A DNA stretch of 64,000 nucleotides from Cellulomonas humilata. GTDB lineage: Bacteria; Actinomycetota; Actinomycetes; Actinomycetales; Cellulomonadaceae. Of the stretch, positions 1 through 9,355 are shown piece by piece. The notes under the pieces are model-generated. The model was not told the origin of the DNA, did no database searches, and saw nothing but the letters and a program-made list of their open reading frames with translations. Positions within the stretch are counted from its first letter, which is position 1. Each line of letters begins with the position of its first letter. The DNA is taken from positions 1 to 64,000 of the forward strand of contig NZ_JABMCI010000040.1 of the NCBI RefSeq assembly GCF_013359775.1. The letters are read 5' to 3'. The position numbers and the translations under genes were made by a program.

Positions 1-1
1 C

Positions 2-223
2 CTGGCCATCCACAACTTCGGCATCCAGGAGTACATGCAGCACGGCGCGCGCACCGGCGAGGTGTTCCGGCAGTCGTTCACGTTCGAGGACGGGTACCTG
101 CACCCGGGCTCGTCGGTCGGCCTGGGCGTCGAGTACGACGACGACGCGGCCGCGCGGTACCCGTACCAAGCGGCGTACCTGCCGTTCAACCGGCTCAAGG
201 ACGGCACGGTGCACGACTGGTGA
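2..223 (+). CDS. manD: D-mannonate dehydratase, C-terminal part (enolase superfamily)
   Basis: Only the last 73 codons are in the window; the reading frame enters at base 2. The tail contains [11 protein letters not shown], an Asp/Glu-rich turn, [17 protein letters not shown] and a final HDW, which is the characteristic C-terminus of ManD-type mannonate dehydratases of the enolase superfamily. These enzymes convert D-mannonate to 2-keto-3-deoxygluconate in the cytoplasm, a central step of glucuronate breakdown. Its TGA overlaps the GTG start of the GH67 alpha-glucuronidase, so the enzyme releasing glucuronate and one that consumes a derivative of it are co-expressed. The metal-binding and barrel residues lie outside the window. 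Some family members have low activity or prefer D-gluconate, so the substrate is inferred. Confidence 0.85.
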   Translation: MAIHNFGIQEYMQHGARTGEVFRQSFTFEDGYLHPGSSVGLGVEYDDDAAARYPYQAAYLPFNRLKDGTVHDW

Positions 224-2385
224 CCAGGCGGCTCGCCCGACCAGCGCACCCGATGTGGCTTCCCGACGAGGCGCTCCGACCGCTCGGCTCGCGGCGCGTG
301 CTCGTGGCGGTCGGGCCGGACGACGGGCCCGTGGCGCAGACCGTGGTCGACGAGGTCGCGGCGGCGACCTCGCGGTTCGGCGGGGTTCTGGTGACCGGCC
401 CGGTGACGCCCGAGGACGCCCTGGCGTGCGACGTCGTGCTCGCGATCGTCGGCAGCGCCGGACAGGTGGGGACGGCGTCCGCCACCCAGCCGCCTCCTGC
501 GGGCTACCTACCGCGGACCGACTCGTACGTGCCCGCCGTGCAGGCGGTCGTCGACGGGCTGCTCGTCCTCGGCCGGGGCGCGCCGATGAGTCCCGGCATG
601 TTCGGCCTCGCCCGACACGACGGCAGGACCGTCGTCGTCGCCGGCGATGCCGCCGGTCTTCTCTACGGTCTGCACGAGCTCGTCCGCCGCGGCGCGCCCG
701 CCCTCACATGCCCTGACGACGTCGTGTGGGACCTGCCCGTCCACCAGGTCCGGATGCTCGACCACTGGGACAACACCGTCGTCCACCCGGTCATGGGCCA
801 GGTCGAGCGAGGGTACGCGGGCGGGTCGATCTTCTGGTCGGACGGCCGGGTGCGCGACGACCTCACGCGCGTCGCGCAGTACGCGCGGCTGCTCGGCTCG
901 GTCGGGATCAACGCGGTCGGGCTCAACAACGTGAACGTGCACGCGGCCGAGGCGCGGCTGCTCACCGACCACCTGGACGACGTCGCGCGGCTGGCTGACG
1001 TATTCCGGCCGCACGGGATCCGCGTGTACCTGTCGGTGAGCTTCGCGTCGCCCCTGACCGTCGGCGGCCTGCCGACCGCGGACCCGCTGGACCCCGGCGT
1101 GCAGGACTGGTGGGCGTCGGCGGTCCGACGGGTCTACGAGACCGTCCCTGACTTCGGCGGGTTCGTCGTCAAGGCCGACTCGGAGGGGCAGCCGGGACCG
1201 TTCGCCTACGGCCGCGACCACGCCGACGGCGCGAATCTTCTGGCCCGGGCGCTCGCTCCCTTCAGCGGGACGGTGTTCTGGCGTGCGTTCGTGTACGACC
1301 ACCACCAGGACTGGCGCGACCGGTCCACCGACCGCGCGCGGGCGGCGCACGACCACTTCACCCCGCTGGACGGCCGGTTCGACGACAACGTCGTGCTCCA
1401 GGTCAAGTACGGGCCGATGGACTTCCAGACCCGTGAGCCGGTCTCCCCCGTGATCGCCGCGATGCCGCGGACCCGGCTGGCCGTCGAGCTCCAGGTGACG
1501 CAGGAGTACACGGGTCAGCAGCAGCACGCCGTCTACCTGGGGCCGCAGTGGGACGAGATCCTGCGGTTCCCGCTGGCGGAGGACGGCCGCACGGTCGGGT
1601 ACCTGGCGGCCGGGCTGCCCGTGGGGACGGTGCACCGCGGGGACGACCCGGTCCCGCCGGCCGGAGGGTTGGTCGCGGTCTCCAGCGTGGGTGACGACGA
1701 GTTCTGGACCGGCCACCCCCTGGCGCAGGCCAACCTGTACGCGTTCGCGCGGCTGGCCTGGGGCGAGGAGGACCCGGACGCGGTCCTCGACGAGTGGATC
1801 GGGTTGACCCTGGGCGACGACCCCGCCGTACGGGCCACGGTGCACGCCGTGCTCGACGACTCCTGGCGCACCTACGAGAGGTACACCGCCCCGCTCGGCG
1901 TGGGCTTCATGGTCCGCCCCGGTCACCACTACGGCCCCGACGTCGACGGCTACGAGTACACCCCCTGGGGCACCTACCACTTCGCCGACCGCGACGGCAT
2001 CGGCGTCGACCGGACGCGCGCCACCGGGACGGGGTTCACCGGCCAGTACGCGGCGCCGTGGCGGGACGTGTACGAGTCGGTGGAGACGTGCCCCGACGAG
2101 CTGCTCCTGTTCTTCCACCACGTCCCGTACACGCACGTGCTGCACAGCGGGACGACCGTCATCCAGCACCTGTACGACACGCACGCCGACGGGTACGACG
2201 AGGTCGTCCGCATGGCGTCGGCGTGGTCCTCGATCGAGGGGCGGGTGCCGCAGGCGTTCTTCGACCGCGTCACGCAGCGGCTGGCCGAGCAGGAGCGCAG
2301 CGCCCGCGAGTGGCGCGACCAGCTCCGCAGCGCCTTCTTCCGCCGCTCGGGCATCGCGGACGCGACGGGCCGCACCATCTACTGA
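220..2385 (+). CDS. aguA: Alpha-glucuronidase, glycoside hydrolase family 67
   Basis: This 721-residue protein has the usual length and layout of GH67, which removes 4-O-methyl-glucuronic acid from the end of xylo-oligosaccharides (aldouronates). It has the N-terminal beta domain, the [20 protein letters not shown] segment near residue 180, and the barrel motifs [20 protein letters not shown] and [10 protein letters not shown], which carry the acidic residues used for catalysis in this family. There is no signal peptide, so it should act in the cytoplasm on imported oligosaccharides. The GTG start overlaps the ManD stop (GTGA), which decides the start. The LplABC-type transporter and xylosidases encoded on the opposite strand are the expected partners. 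Confidence 0.95.
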   Translation: MTRRLARPAHPMWLPDEALRPLGSRRVLVAVGPDDGPVAQTVVDEVAAATSRFGGVLVTGPVTPEDALACDVVLAIVGSAGQVGTASATQPPPAGYLPRTDSYVPAVQAVVDGLLVLGRGAPMSPGMFGLARHDGRTVVVAGDAAGLLYGLHELVRRGAPALTCPDDVVWDLPVHQVRMLDHWDNTVVHPVMGQVERGYAGGSIFWSDGRVRDDLTRVAQYARLLGSVGINAVGLNNVNVHAAEARLLTDHLDDVARLADVFRPHGIRVYLSVSFASPLTVGGLPTADPLDPGVQDWWASAVRRVYETVPDFGGFVVKADSEGQPGPFAYGRDHADGANLLARALAPFSGTVFWRAFVYDHHQDWRDRSTDRARAAHDHFTPLDGRFDDNVVLQVKYGPMDFQTREPVSPVIAAMPRTRLAVELQVTQEYTGQQQHAVYLGPQWDEILRFPLAEDGRTVGYLAAGLPVGTVHRGDDPVPPAGGLVAVSSVGDDEFWTGHPLAQANLYAFARLAWGEEDPDAVLDEWIGLTLGDDPAVRATVHAVLDDSWRTYERYTAPLGVGFMVRPGHHYGPDVDGYEYTPWGTYHFADRDGIGVDRTRATGTGFTGQYAAPWRDVYESVETCPDELLLFFHHVPYTHVLHSGTTVIQHLYDTHADGYDEVVRMASAWSSIEGRVPQAFFDRVTQRLAEQERSAREWRDQLRSAFFRRSGIADATGRTIY

Positions 2386-2405
2386 GGTGGCGCAGACTCG
2401 TGGCC

Positions 2406-3404
2406 ATGGCGATCAGCACCCAGGTCCAGCTCGTCCGCCGGCCGCAGGGGTGGCCCGTGCCCGAGGACTTCCGCACCGTGGCCGTCGAGCTGCCCGAGCT
2501 CGGGCCGGACCAGGTGCGCGTCGCCAACGCGTTCCTGTCGGTGGACCCGTACATGCGCGGGCGGATGAACGATGCGGAGTCGTACGTCGCGCCGTTCGCC
2601 CTGGACGCGACGATGACCGGCGGCTCTGTCTGCAGGGTCGTGGAGTCGACGTCGGCGGACGTCCCCGTCGGCTCCGCCGTCACGCACGACCTCGGGTGGC
2701 GGGACGTCGCGCAGGGCGACGCCGCGCAGTTCCGGGTGGTCGACGACGGGGTGCCGCTGTCGGCGTACCTCGGGGTCCTGGGCATGACCGCGTTCACCGC
2801 CCACCTCGGGCTCCTCCAGATCGCGCGGATGCAGCCGGGCGAGGTCGTGTTCGTGTCCGGGGCGGCGGGTGCGGTCGGGTCGATGGTCGGGCAGATCGCG
2901 AAGCTCAAGGGCGCCTCTCGGGTGATCGGGTCGGCCGGGTCGCCCGAGAAGGCGGCCCTGGTCCAGGAGCGGTACGGCTTCGACGCCGCGTTCGACTACA
3001 AGGACGGCCACGTCTTCCGGCAGCTCCGGGCCGCCGCCCCGGACGGGATCGACGTGTACTTCGACAACGTCGGCGGCGTGCACCTCGAGGCGGCCCTCGG
3101 GTCGCTGCGACGGGACGGTCGGGTCGCCGTGTGCGGTGCGATCTCCGGGTACAACGACGAGCAGGCGCAGCCCGGACCGCGGAACATGGCCCGGATCATC
3201 CAGCAGGGCCTCACCTTGCGCGGGTTCACCGTCCCGTTCCACACGCAGCACTACCCCGCGTTCCTCGCCGACATGACCGGGTGGTTCACCAGCGGGCAGA
3301 TCGCCTACGACGAGACCGTGGTCGACGGTCTGGACCACGCCGTCGACGCGTTCCTGGCGATGATGCGCGGCCAGACCACCGGCAAGACCCTGGTCAGGCT
3401 GTGA
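2406..3404 (+). CDS. NADP-dependent MDR-superfamily oxidoreductase (CurA/2-alkenal reductase type)
   Basis: The 332-residue product matches the zinc-free medium-chain reductase subfamily that includes leukotriene B4 12-hydroxydehydrogenase, 2-alkenal reductase and CurA. The N-terminal part has SVDPYMRGRM, and the nucleotide-binding fold contains VSGAAGAVGSMVGQIAK. These enzymes use NADPH to reduce C=C bonds of unsaturated carbonyl compounds. It begins 20 bases after the GH67 stop and may be read through from it, although a role in xylan use is not obvious. I chose ATG at 2406 because it precedes the conserved LVRRPxGxP segment; the open frame extends further upstream only inside GH67. The 3' end overlaps the convergent YesL-like gene by 11 bases. 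Confidence 0.85.
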   Translation: MAISTQVQLVRRPQGWPVPEDFRTVAVELPELGPDQVRVANAFLSVDPYMRGRMNDAESYVAPFALDATMTGGSVCRVVESTSADVPVGSAVTHDLGWRDVAQGDAAQFRVVDDGVPLSAYLGVLGMTAFTAHLGLLQIARMQPGEVVFVSGAAGAVGSMVGQIAKLKGASRVIGSAGSPEKAALVQERYGFDAAFDYKDGHVFRQLRAAAPDGIDVYFDNVGGVHLEAALGSLRRDGRVAVCGAISGYNDEQAQPGPRNMARIIQQGLTLRGFTVPFHTQHYPAFLADMTGWFTSGQIAYDETVVDGLDHAVDAFLAMMRGQTTGKTLVRL

Positions 3405-4080
3405 AGCGCTCCTCCGCGGCGGCCACCACGGGCGCGGCGGTGCGCGCGTAGAGGTAGGTCAGGGGCGCCGCGAGCAGGACCACCAGCCAGTCCGAGAGGT
3501 AGGCGACGGCAGCGGTCAGGACGAGGACCGAGACGAAGCCGAGCGTGACCAGGGGCTTGCCCGCGACGAAGTACGCGCCGAGCCGGGCGACGTCGCGGGT
3601 GCGGAACGAGAAGAGCGCGCTGAGCACCAGGGCGTGACCGGACCAGAGCACGAGCAGGAGCGCGACCCCGCCGAGCGCCCAGCCGAGCACCGGGGGGAGG
3701 CCCGCGGCGCCCAGGTGCGTCAGGTTCACGGCGATGATGCCGAGGACGCCGAGGGTCGGCACCCACCAGCGCAACACGTCGAGGACGTCGAGCCGGTAGC
3801 CGCGCCAGAAGTGCCGTGCCGGCGACAGGTCACGGTCGCGTGCGAACACCCGCCACGCGAACACGGCGGCCGCGACCGACGGGCCGAACGGCACGCACGC
3901 CAGCGCGAGGAGCGGGAGGTTGCTGGCGTCGCGGTCGAGCAGTGCAAGGAGCACGAGGCCGGGGGCCGCGGTGAGGACGAGCATCGCCTCGATCACGACG
4001 AACCAGTAGACGACCGCCGACCAGCGCGGGAGCGCACCGGCGCCGATCTCGTCGTCGGGCTTCGTGGCCATGGCCGTCAT
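3394..4080 (-). CDS. DUF624 (YesL-like) membrane protein
   Basis: The 228-residue product has about five hydrophobic segments and a conserved FWRGYRLDVLDVLRWW motif between the second and third, as in the DUF624/YesL family. Such proteins are found in Gram-positive carbohydrate operons next to oligosaccharide ABC transporters (for example yesL in the Bacillus rhamnogalacturonan locus), but their biochemical role is unknown. It is the last gene of the minus-strand xylan operon. Its ATG overlaps the GH39 stop (ATGA), so translation is coupled to the upstream gene. A role in assisting the LplABC-type transporter is a guess from context. Confidence 0.75.
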   Translation of the reverse strand: MTAMATKPDDEIGAGALPRWSAVVYWFVVIEAMLVLTAAPGLVLLALLDRDASNLPLLALACVPFGPSVAAAVFAWRVFARDRDLSPARHFWRGYRLDVLDVLRWWVPTLGVLGIIAVNLTHLGAAGLPPVLGWALGGVALLLVLWSGHALVLSALFSFRTRDVARLGAYFVAGKPLVTLGFVSVLVLTAAVAYLSDWLVVLLAAPLTYLYARTAAPVVAAAEERFTA

Positions 4081-5588
4081 CCCACCACGCCCTGGCCGAG
4101 GAGCCGAGCGTCGTCGAGCCCCGGGTGCTCGTCGGGCGTCACCGGCAGCAGCTCGACGAGGGTGACCTCGTGCCGGCCGAGCACCAGGTCGAGGTCCACG
4201 TGGCCGTCGACGGCGACGAGAGCGGAGTGCCGCAGCGCGGGCACCGAGGCGTCGTGCAGCAGGTCGAGCACGCGCGCGGACGGGTTCCGCGGCCGGCCGA
4301 GCTCGCGCCACGCGGTCCACGCGTTGCCCTCGGTCTCGCTCACGGACCGCCGGACGACCGCCACGTCCGACGGGACCGGGATCCGCAGGCGGACCTCGTG
4401 CGTGGCGGGTGCCGAGCCGTAGGGGCCGTCGTCGGAACCCCCGAGCGGCTGCCAGGCGAGCACCGTCACGCGCCCGTCGTCGTCGCGGCAGACGAGGTGG
4501 TCGTCGCCGCGGGCGAGCACGGACGCGCCCATCCGGGCCATGAACGCGTACAGGTGGAACGTCGGCTTGCGCACCTGGCGGTGGGTGAGCAGCCCGAAGC
4601 CGCCGTGGAACAGCGACGTCGGGATGTTCTCCTCCTCGAACACGTCGCAGAAGGTCCAGTAGGAGAAGGAGTCGACCAGGTCCCCGCCGCCGGCCAGCAC
4701 CGGGGCCAGGTAGGCGGCGTTCCACGCGGTGTCGTGGATCGGGTTGTCGGGCCGGTAGGAGGTGTTGAACTCGCTGATGTGCACCGGCAAGCCCGCGAGC
4801 GCGGTGCCGGCGAGGTGGCGACGGGGGGCGTCGAACTGGTCGAGCAGCGCCTGCGGCGGCTCGAACGTCTGGTAGACGCCGAAGGGGACGTGCTGGGCGG
4901 GTCCCGACGAGTACGCGTGGCGGCTGACGAAGTCGACCGGCACGTCCCGGCTCGCGACGAAGTCGGCGAACGGAGCCCACCAGTCGTCCGCCCCGGGAGA
5001 CAGGACCGGCCCGCCCACCTGGAGCGACGCGTCGACGTCCTTCACCGCTCGCGCCGTCGCCTCGTACAGCCGGAAGTACGCGGCCCGGTCGGCGCCCTGC
5101 CAGAACTGCGTGAGGTTGGGCTCGTTCCACACCTCGATCGGCCAGGTGCGGACCTCCTCGAGCCCGTACCGGTCGATCAGGTGCCGCAGCACCGCCCGCA
5201 CCAGCGCCGCCCAGTCGTCGTGCGAGCGCGGCGGCGTGACGTTGCCCTGCCACCAGAACACCGTCTGGTTCCCCGACGCCAGCGCCGAGGGCATGAAGCC
5301 CAGCTCGAGGAACGGCTTGAGCCCGATCCGCAGCCAGGAGTCCACCACCTGGTCCACGTACGTGAACGTGTACCGGGTGACGCCCTGCGACTCGCGCAGC
5401 ACGCCCAGGTCGTCGGACAGCAGGCCGTGGCCGCGGACGTACCGGAACCCGATCTCCTGCTGCACCAGCGCGGCGGACTCCTGGTAGTCCGCGCGCAGGG
5501 CGAGGTTCATCCGGCCGGTGCCGACGCACTCGCGCCAGGCGGACGGCAAGGGGCCGACGGGTGACGAAGGGACGAGGACACGGTTCAT
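4077..5588 (-). CDS. Beta-xylosidase, glycoside hydrolase family 39
   Basis: The 503-residue protein has the family 39 barrel. WNEPN at about residues 154-158 holds the acid/base Glu156, and HISEFNTSY at about 270-278 holds the nucleophile Glu273. FKxxGF-like features and the C-terminal beta domain are also present. Family 39 enzymes of bacteria are retaining beta-xylosidases that cut xylose from xylo-oligosaccharides. No signal peptide is visible, which fits cytoplasmic action after import. Both ends overlap neighbours by ATGA, with GH42 upstream and the DUF624 gene downstream. Alpha-L-iduronidases and some arabinopyranosidases share this family, but the xylan context favours xylosidase. Confidence 0.9.
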   Translation of the reverse strand: MNRVLVPSSPVGPLPSAWRECVGTGRMNLALRADYQESAALVQQEIGFRYVRGHGLLSDDLGVLRESQGVTRYTFTYVDQVVDSWLRIGLKPFLELGFMPSALASGNQTVFWWQGNVTPPRSHDDWAALVRAVLRHLIDRYGLEEVRTWPIEVWNEPNLTQFWQGADRAAYFRLYEATARAVKDVDASLQVGGPVLSPGADDWWAPFADFVASRDVPVDFVSRHAYSSGPAQHVPFGVYQTFEPPQALLDQFDAPRRHLAGTALAGLPVHISEFNTSYRPDNPIHDTAWNAAYLAPVLAGGGDLVDSFSYWTFCDVFEEENIPTSLFHGGFGLLTHRQVRKPTFHLYAFMARMGASVLARGDDHLVCRDDDGRVTVLAWQPLGGSDDGPYGSAPATHEVRLRIPVPSDVAVVRRSVSETEGNAWTAWRELGRPRNPSARVLDLLHDASVPALRHSALVAVDGHVDLDLVLGRHEVTLVELLPVTPDEHPGLDDARLLGQGVVG

Positions 5589-7600
5589 GACAGGACGAGC
5601 ACCTCGGTCGTGGAGAGGGTCAGGGGGTCACCGACCGCCAGGACGCGGCCGGTCAGCAGATCCGTTCCCGCCACCTGCGACGTCACGGTGATCGGCTCGG
5701 CTCCGTGGTGCAGGACGAAACGGTGGAGGACGCCGTCCGGCGAGACCCGGTCCACCACCTCGACACCCGCGTCGTCCGCGTGCGGGCCGACGAGCCCGTG
5801 CCGCGCGAGCACGCGTCGGACCACGGCGGCGACCCCGCCGTCGTCGAGCATCGTCGCCACGTACCAGGCCTCGCCGTCACCGACCGACGCACGCGTGACC
5901 GCCGGGGTGCCCGCGTAGAAGTCGGCGCCGTAGGTGGCCAGCACGGTCGTCCCCTCGTCCGGCACGACGACCTCGAACACGTGCCGCGCCTCGTGCACGA
6001 CCCCGTCGAGCGTCACCGGGTTCACCACGGACGGCTGCTGCGCGTCGGTCTCCTCGACGCGCAGACCCAGCAGGTCGCGGAACGGGCCAGGGGCGTCGGC
6101 GAGGAAGGCGTTGTCGTCCTCGTCGACCCGGCCGGACAGGAACGTGGTCAGGAACGTGCCGCCGCGCTCGACGACCGCGCGCACCCGGGCGGCGAGGTCG
6201 CCCTTGACCAGGTGCAGCAGCGGCGCGACCACGACGTCGTAGGACGTGAGGTCCGCGGTCACCGGAACGACGTCGACCAACGCGTTGAGGTGCCAGAGCG
6301 CCCGGTGGTAGCCGCCCAGCACGTCGAGGTAGCGCACGTTGCGGTTGGGGCCGTCGGACATCTCGGCCGCCCACCACGAGTCCCAGTCGAGCAGCAGCGC
6401 CACCCGCGCGGGCGTCCGGGCGCCGAGCGTCGCGTCACCGAGCGACGCGAGCTGCGCGCCCAGCGCGGCGACCTCGCGGAACACCCGGGTGTCCGTGCGG
6501 CCGGCGTGGTCGAGGACGGCGCCGTGGTACTTCTCGCACGCGCCGCGCGACTGGCGCAGCTGGAAGAACAGGGTGGCGTCGGCGCCGTGCGCCACGGACT
6601 GCCAGGTCCACAGCCCGAGGACGCCCGGGCGCTTGACCGCGTTGACGTCGCGGCTCGCGGTCGTCGACGGCGTCTGCTCCATGACCCAGAACGGGGCTCC
6701 CCCGCGCAGCCCCCGCATCGCGCCGTGCGCGAGCGCCATCCGAGCGGCCGTGCGGATCGGCGAGGCGTCCTCGGGCGGGTAGTTGTCCCACGTCGCGAGG
6801 TCCAGGTGCTCGGCCCAGCGGTGGTAGTCGACCGGCTGGTAGAGGCCCATGAGGTTGGTGGTCACCGGAGTGTCCGGCACGTGCGCGCGGATGGCTGCCT
6901 TCTCCGCGAGGAACCCGCCGAGCAGCGCGTCCGACAGGAACCGGCGGTAGTCGAGCGTGATGCTCTGGAACGCGGTGTGGTTCGGGCCGCGCCAGTGCTC
7001 GGAGAGCATGCTCGGCGGCTGGATCTGCGCCCAGTCGGTGAAGGTGTGCGACCAGAACGTCGCGTTCCACGCCTCGTTCAGCCGGTCGAGCGTGGTGTAC
7101 CGCTCGCGGAGCCAGACCCGGAACGCGGCCGCGCACGACGAGCAGTAGCAGGCGCCCCCGTACTCGTTGCCGACGTGCCACGCGACGATCGCCGGGTTGT
7201 CCCCGTAACGCTGCGCGAGCCGGCTGGCCAGCGCGACGGACAGCCGCTGGAACGCCGGCGAGGACGGGCAGTGGTTGTGCCGCTGGCCGTACACGTGGCG
7301 TCGACCCTCGAAGTCGACCCGGCACGCGTCCGGGTAGGCGCGGGCCAGCCACGGCGGCATGGCCCCGCTCGGCGTCGCCAGCACGATCGAGCGGCCCTCG
7401 GCTGTGGCCCGCTCGACGATCGCGTCGAGCGTCGAGAAGTCGTACCGCTCCTCGGCGGGCTGCAGGTGGGCCCACGCGAAGACCCCGAGCGTCACCGTGG
7501 TGAGGCCCGCCAGGTCGAAGGCCGGGTAGTCCTGGTCCCACACCTCACGTGGCCACTGCTCGGGGTTGTAGTCGCCGCCGTACAGGATCTGGTTGCTCAT
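5585..7600 (-). CDS. GH42 beta-galactosidase (or arabinopyranosidase), zinc-cluster type
   Basis: The 671-residue protein opens with the GH42 signature GGDYNPEQWP. WHVGNEYGG at about 141-149 contains the acid/base Glu146, and FWVMEQTPS at about 304-312 the nucleophile Glu308. Four cysteines, at about 111, 151, 153 and 156 (CYCSSC), match the structural zinc site of GH42 enzymes. The start at 7600 sits directly before the conserved N-terminus; the open frame continues upstream but without family similarity. It follows the binding-protein gene after a strong hairpin, and its stop overlaps the GH39 start. In a glucuronoxylan operon it may remove galactosyl or L-arabinopyranosyl decorations; the substrate is not shown by sequence. 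Confidence 0.92.
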   Translation of the reverse strand: MSNQILYGGDYNPEQWPREVWDQDYPAFDLAGLTTVTLGVFAWAHLQPAEERYDFSTLDAIVERATAEGRSIVLATPSGAMPPWLARAYPDACRVDFEGRRHVYGQRHNHCPSSPAFQRLSVALASRLAQRYGDNPAIVAWHVGNEYGGACYCSSCAAAFRVWLRERYTTLDRLNEAWNATFWSHTFTDWAQIQPPSMLSEHWRGPNHTAFQSITLDYRRFLSDALLGGFLAEKAAIRAHVPDTPVTTNLMGLYQPVDYHRWAEHLDLATWDNYPPEDASPIRTAARMALAHGAMRGLRGGAPFWVMEQTPSTTASRDVNAVKRPGVLGLWTWQSVAHGADATLFFQLRQSRGACEKYHGAVLDHAGRTDTRVFREVAALGAQLASLGDATLGARTPARVALLLDWDSWWAAEMSDGPNRNVRYLDVLGGYHRALWHLNALVDVVPVTADLTSYDVVVAPLLHLVKGDLAARVRAVVERGGTFLTTFLSGRVDEDDNAFLADAPGPFRDLLGLRVEETDAQQPSVVNPVTLDGVVHEARHVFEVVVPDEGTTVLATYGADFYAGTPAVTRASVGDGEAWYVATMLDDGGVAAVVRRVLARHGLVGPHADDAGVEVVDRVSPDGVLHRFVLHHGAEPITVTSQVAGTDLLTGRVLAVGDPLTLSTTEVLVLS

Positions 7601-7615
7601 GGTCCTCCAGGGACA

Positions 7616-7646
7616 GGCCGGCCCCGCGCGGTGCGCGGGGCCGGCC
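7616..7646 (-). terminator. Strong intra-operon hairpin between binding-protein and GH42 genes
   Basis: A perfect 14-bp inverted repeat (arm GGCCGGCCCCGCGC) with a 3-base loop lies in the 53-base gap between the lipoprotein stop and the GH42 start. No T-tract follows. In ABC operons such hairpins commonly protect the upstream binding-protein message or cause partial termination, so that the binding protein exceeds downstream products. That role is inferred. Confidence 0.7.
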
Positions 7647-7653
7647 GGCGTGC

Positions 7654-9321
7654 TCAGCCCTTGGCGGCGAGAGCGGTGTTGAAGGTCTCCACGTACTGGT
7701 CGACGTTGAGGCCCTTGAGCTCGGTCTGCCACGCGTCCCACTCGGACATCGGGCGCTGACCGAGGATGAACGCGGCCGTGTTCTGCGTGACCGAGTCGTT
7801 GAGCGCGGCCTGCCAGAGCGTGATCTGCTCCTGCTGCAGCTCGTCCAGCGGTGCCGACGGGGTCAGCGGCAGCTCGGTCTTGTCCGCCATGGCGTCCACG
7901 AACTCGTTGGTCGCCTCGGTGTTCAGGCCGCGGATCAGCTCGTCCGTCGTGCCGTTGGCCAGCATCCACACGCCGTTGCTGAACCCGAAGTCGGCGTTCA
8001 GCTTCTTGGTGCCGGCCGGGTTGACCCCGTTCCAGTCGACGTCGGCCGCCAGCGTCCGGGTCTCGCCGTCCTTGGTGAACGTGGTGCCCTCGACGCCGTA
8101 CTTGGCGAACTCCAGGCCGTTGTCGGAGTAGTACAGCCAGTCCGCGAACTGGAGCAGCGCGAGGAAGTTCGGCTGCTCGGCGGCCTTCGAGGAGAGCATG
8201 AAACCCGACGCGACCCGGCTGCCGGACGCGACGTTGTCACCCGCGGGGCCCTCGGGCACGCGGATCAGGTGCACCTTGGCGTCGGTGTTGCCCGCGTCGG
8301 TGAACGTCTTGGCGTACGTGGTGATCTCCTGGGTGTTGCCGGAGATCGCCAGCGACTGGCCGCTGCCGAACTTCTGCTTGGCGGTGTCGTCGTCCTGCGT
8401 GACCGACTCCGGGTCGAGCAGGCCGTCCTCCACCAGCGAGGCGAAGTACGAGACCAGGTCCTTGTAGCCGTCGGTCGACGCGGCGTACGAGAACGTCTTC
8501 GAGTCCTGGTCGTACGCGAGGCCGTTGCCGAAGCCCCAGCCGGCGACCGTGCCGAAGTTCGGCGCCGCGAGCTGGAGGGTGGCCCCGAGCGGGCTGTTGT
8601 TCGTCGTGGACCAGCGGTCCGACATCGGCCAGACGCCGGGGTTCGCCTTCTTGAGCGTGTCGAGGTCGTCACGCAGGTCGTCCCACGTCTGCGGGTCGTC
8701 GGTGATCCCCGCCTTCTCCCACAGGTCCTGGCGGACCGCGATGGAGTACTGCGGCTGGGGCGACTGGTACAGGCCCGGGAGCATGTAGTACTTGCCGTCG
8801 GCCTGCTTGAGGTTGTCGATGGCGGGTTGCAGCTCCCACTCCTCGACCTTCTGCTGGAAGTTCGGCATGTACTGCACGTAGTCGCTGAGGGGCAGCAGCG
8901 CGCCGCCGGACACGAACTGCGTCTCCTGGCCCGGGTAGGTCACCGGGATGAGGTCGGGGGCGTCGCCCGCGCTGATGATCAGCGACTTCTTCGCGTCCCA
9001 GTCGGACAGGGGCGCGCTGGTGAGGTCGAACGAGACCTTGTTGGCCTCCTCGAGCTGCGAGAAGAACAGCCAGTCCTTGTTCAGCGGGTAGTTGGGGTGG
9101 TCGCGGTACAGGACGCTGAACGTGACAGGTTCCGTCGCGACGAAGTCGGTGCCGACCTCGAAGTCGTCCATCGCGCCGACGCGCTGGGCGTCAGGGATGC
9201 CGCTGGCGCTGGCCGACGGCTCGTCCGTCGAGCCGCCGTCCGACGAGCACGCCGCGGTGAGCGTGAGTGCGAGTACCGCGACCGACGCGGCGACGGCTGC
9301 GCGCTTTCTGGTGGTCCTCAT
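7654..9321 (-). CDS. Aldouronate/oligosaccharide ABC transporter substrate-binding lipoprotein (LplA-type)
   Basis: The 555-residue protein starts with MRTTRKRAAVAASVAVLA and a lipobox LTAAC, so Cys25 should be lipidated and the protein anchored outside the membrane. Its length and the sequence around YPGQETQ and the WPMSDRW segment fit the long LplA/YtcQ group of family 1 binding proteins, which partner with LplB and YtcP permeases. In Paenibacillus this transporter type imports aldouronates, and here it is encoded opposite a GH67 gene. No ATPase gene is in the operon, as usual for this type, which borrows a shared MsmK/MsiK-like ATPase. It lies 34 bases after the second permease gene. Confidence 0.88.
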   Translation of the reverse strand: MRTTRKRAAVAASVAVLALTLTAACSSDGGSTDEPSASASGIPDAQRVGAMDDFEVGTDFVATEPVTFSVLYRDHPNYPLNKDWLFFSQLEEANKVSFDLTSAPLSDWDAKKSLIISAGDAPDLIPVTYPGQETQFVSGGALLPLSDYVQYMPNFQQKVEEWELQPAIDNLKQADGKYYMLPGLYQSPQPQYSIAVRQDLWEKAGITDDPQTWDDLRDDLDTLKKANPGVWPMSDRWSTTNNSPLGATLQLAAPNFGTVAGWGFGNGLAYDQDSKTFSYAASTDGYKDLVSYFASLVEDGLLDPESVTQDDDTAKQKFGSGQSLAISGNTQEITTYAKTFTDAGNTDAKVHLIRVPEGPAGDNVASGSRVASGFMLSSKAAEQPNFLALLQFADWLYYSDNGLEFAKYGVEGTTFTKDGETRTLAADVDWNGVNPAGTKKLNADFGFSNGVWMLANGTTDELIRGLNTEATNEFVDAMADKTELPLTPSAPLDELQQEQITLWQAALNDSVTQNTAAFILGQRPMSEWDAWQTELKGLNVDQYVETFNTALAAKG

Positions 9322-9355
9322 GATTCTCCTCGTTGAGAACTGGGTGGGTGGAAGA

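Noticed and set aside
35..223. Small independent protein starting at ATG 35
   Set aside because: The frame is open to base 2 and continues the conserved ManD C-terminus, so it is the end of a longer gene.
508..2184. Long minus-strand open frame opposite the alpha-glucuronidase
   Set aside because: It has low-complexity Val/Arg/Asp-rich sequence and mirrors GH67 codons; no ribosome site or family similarity.
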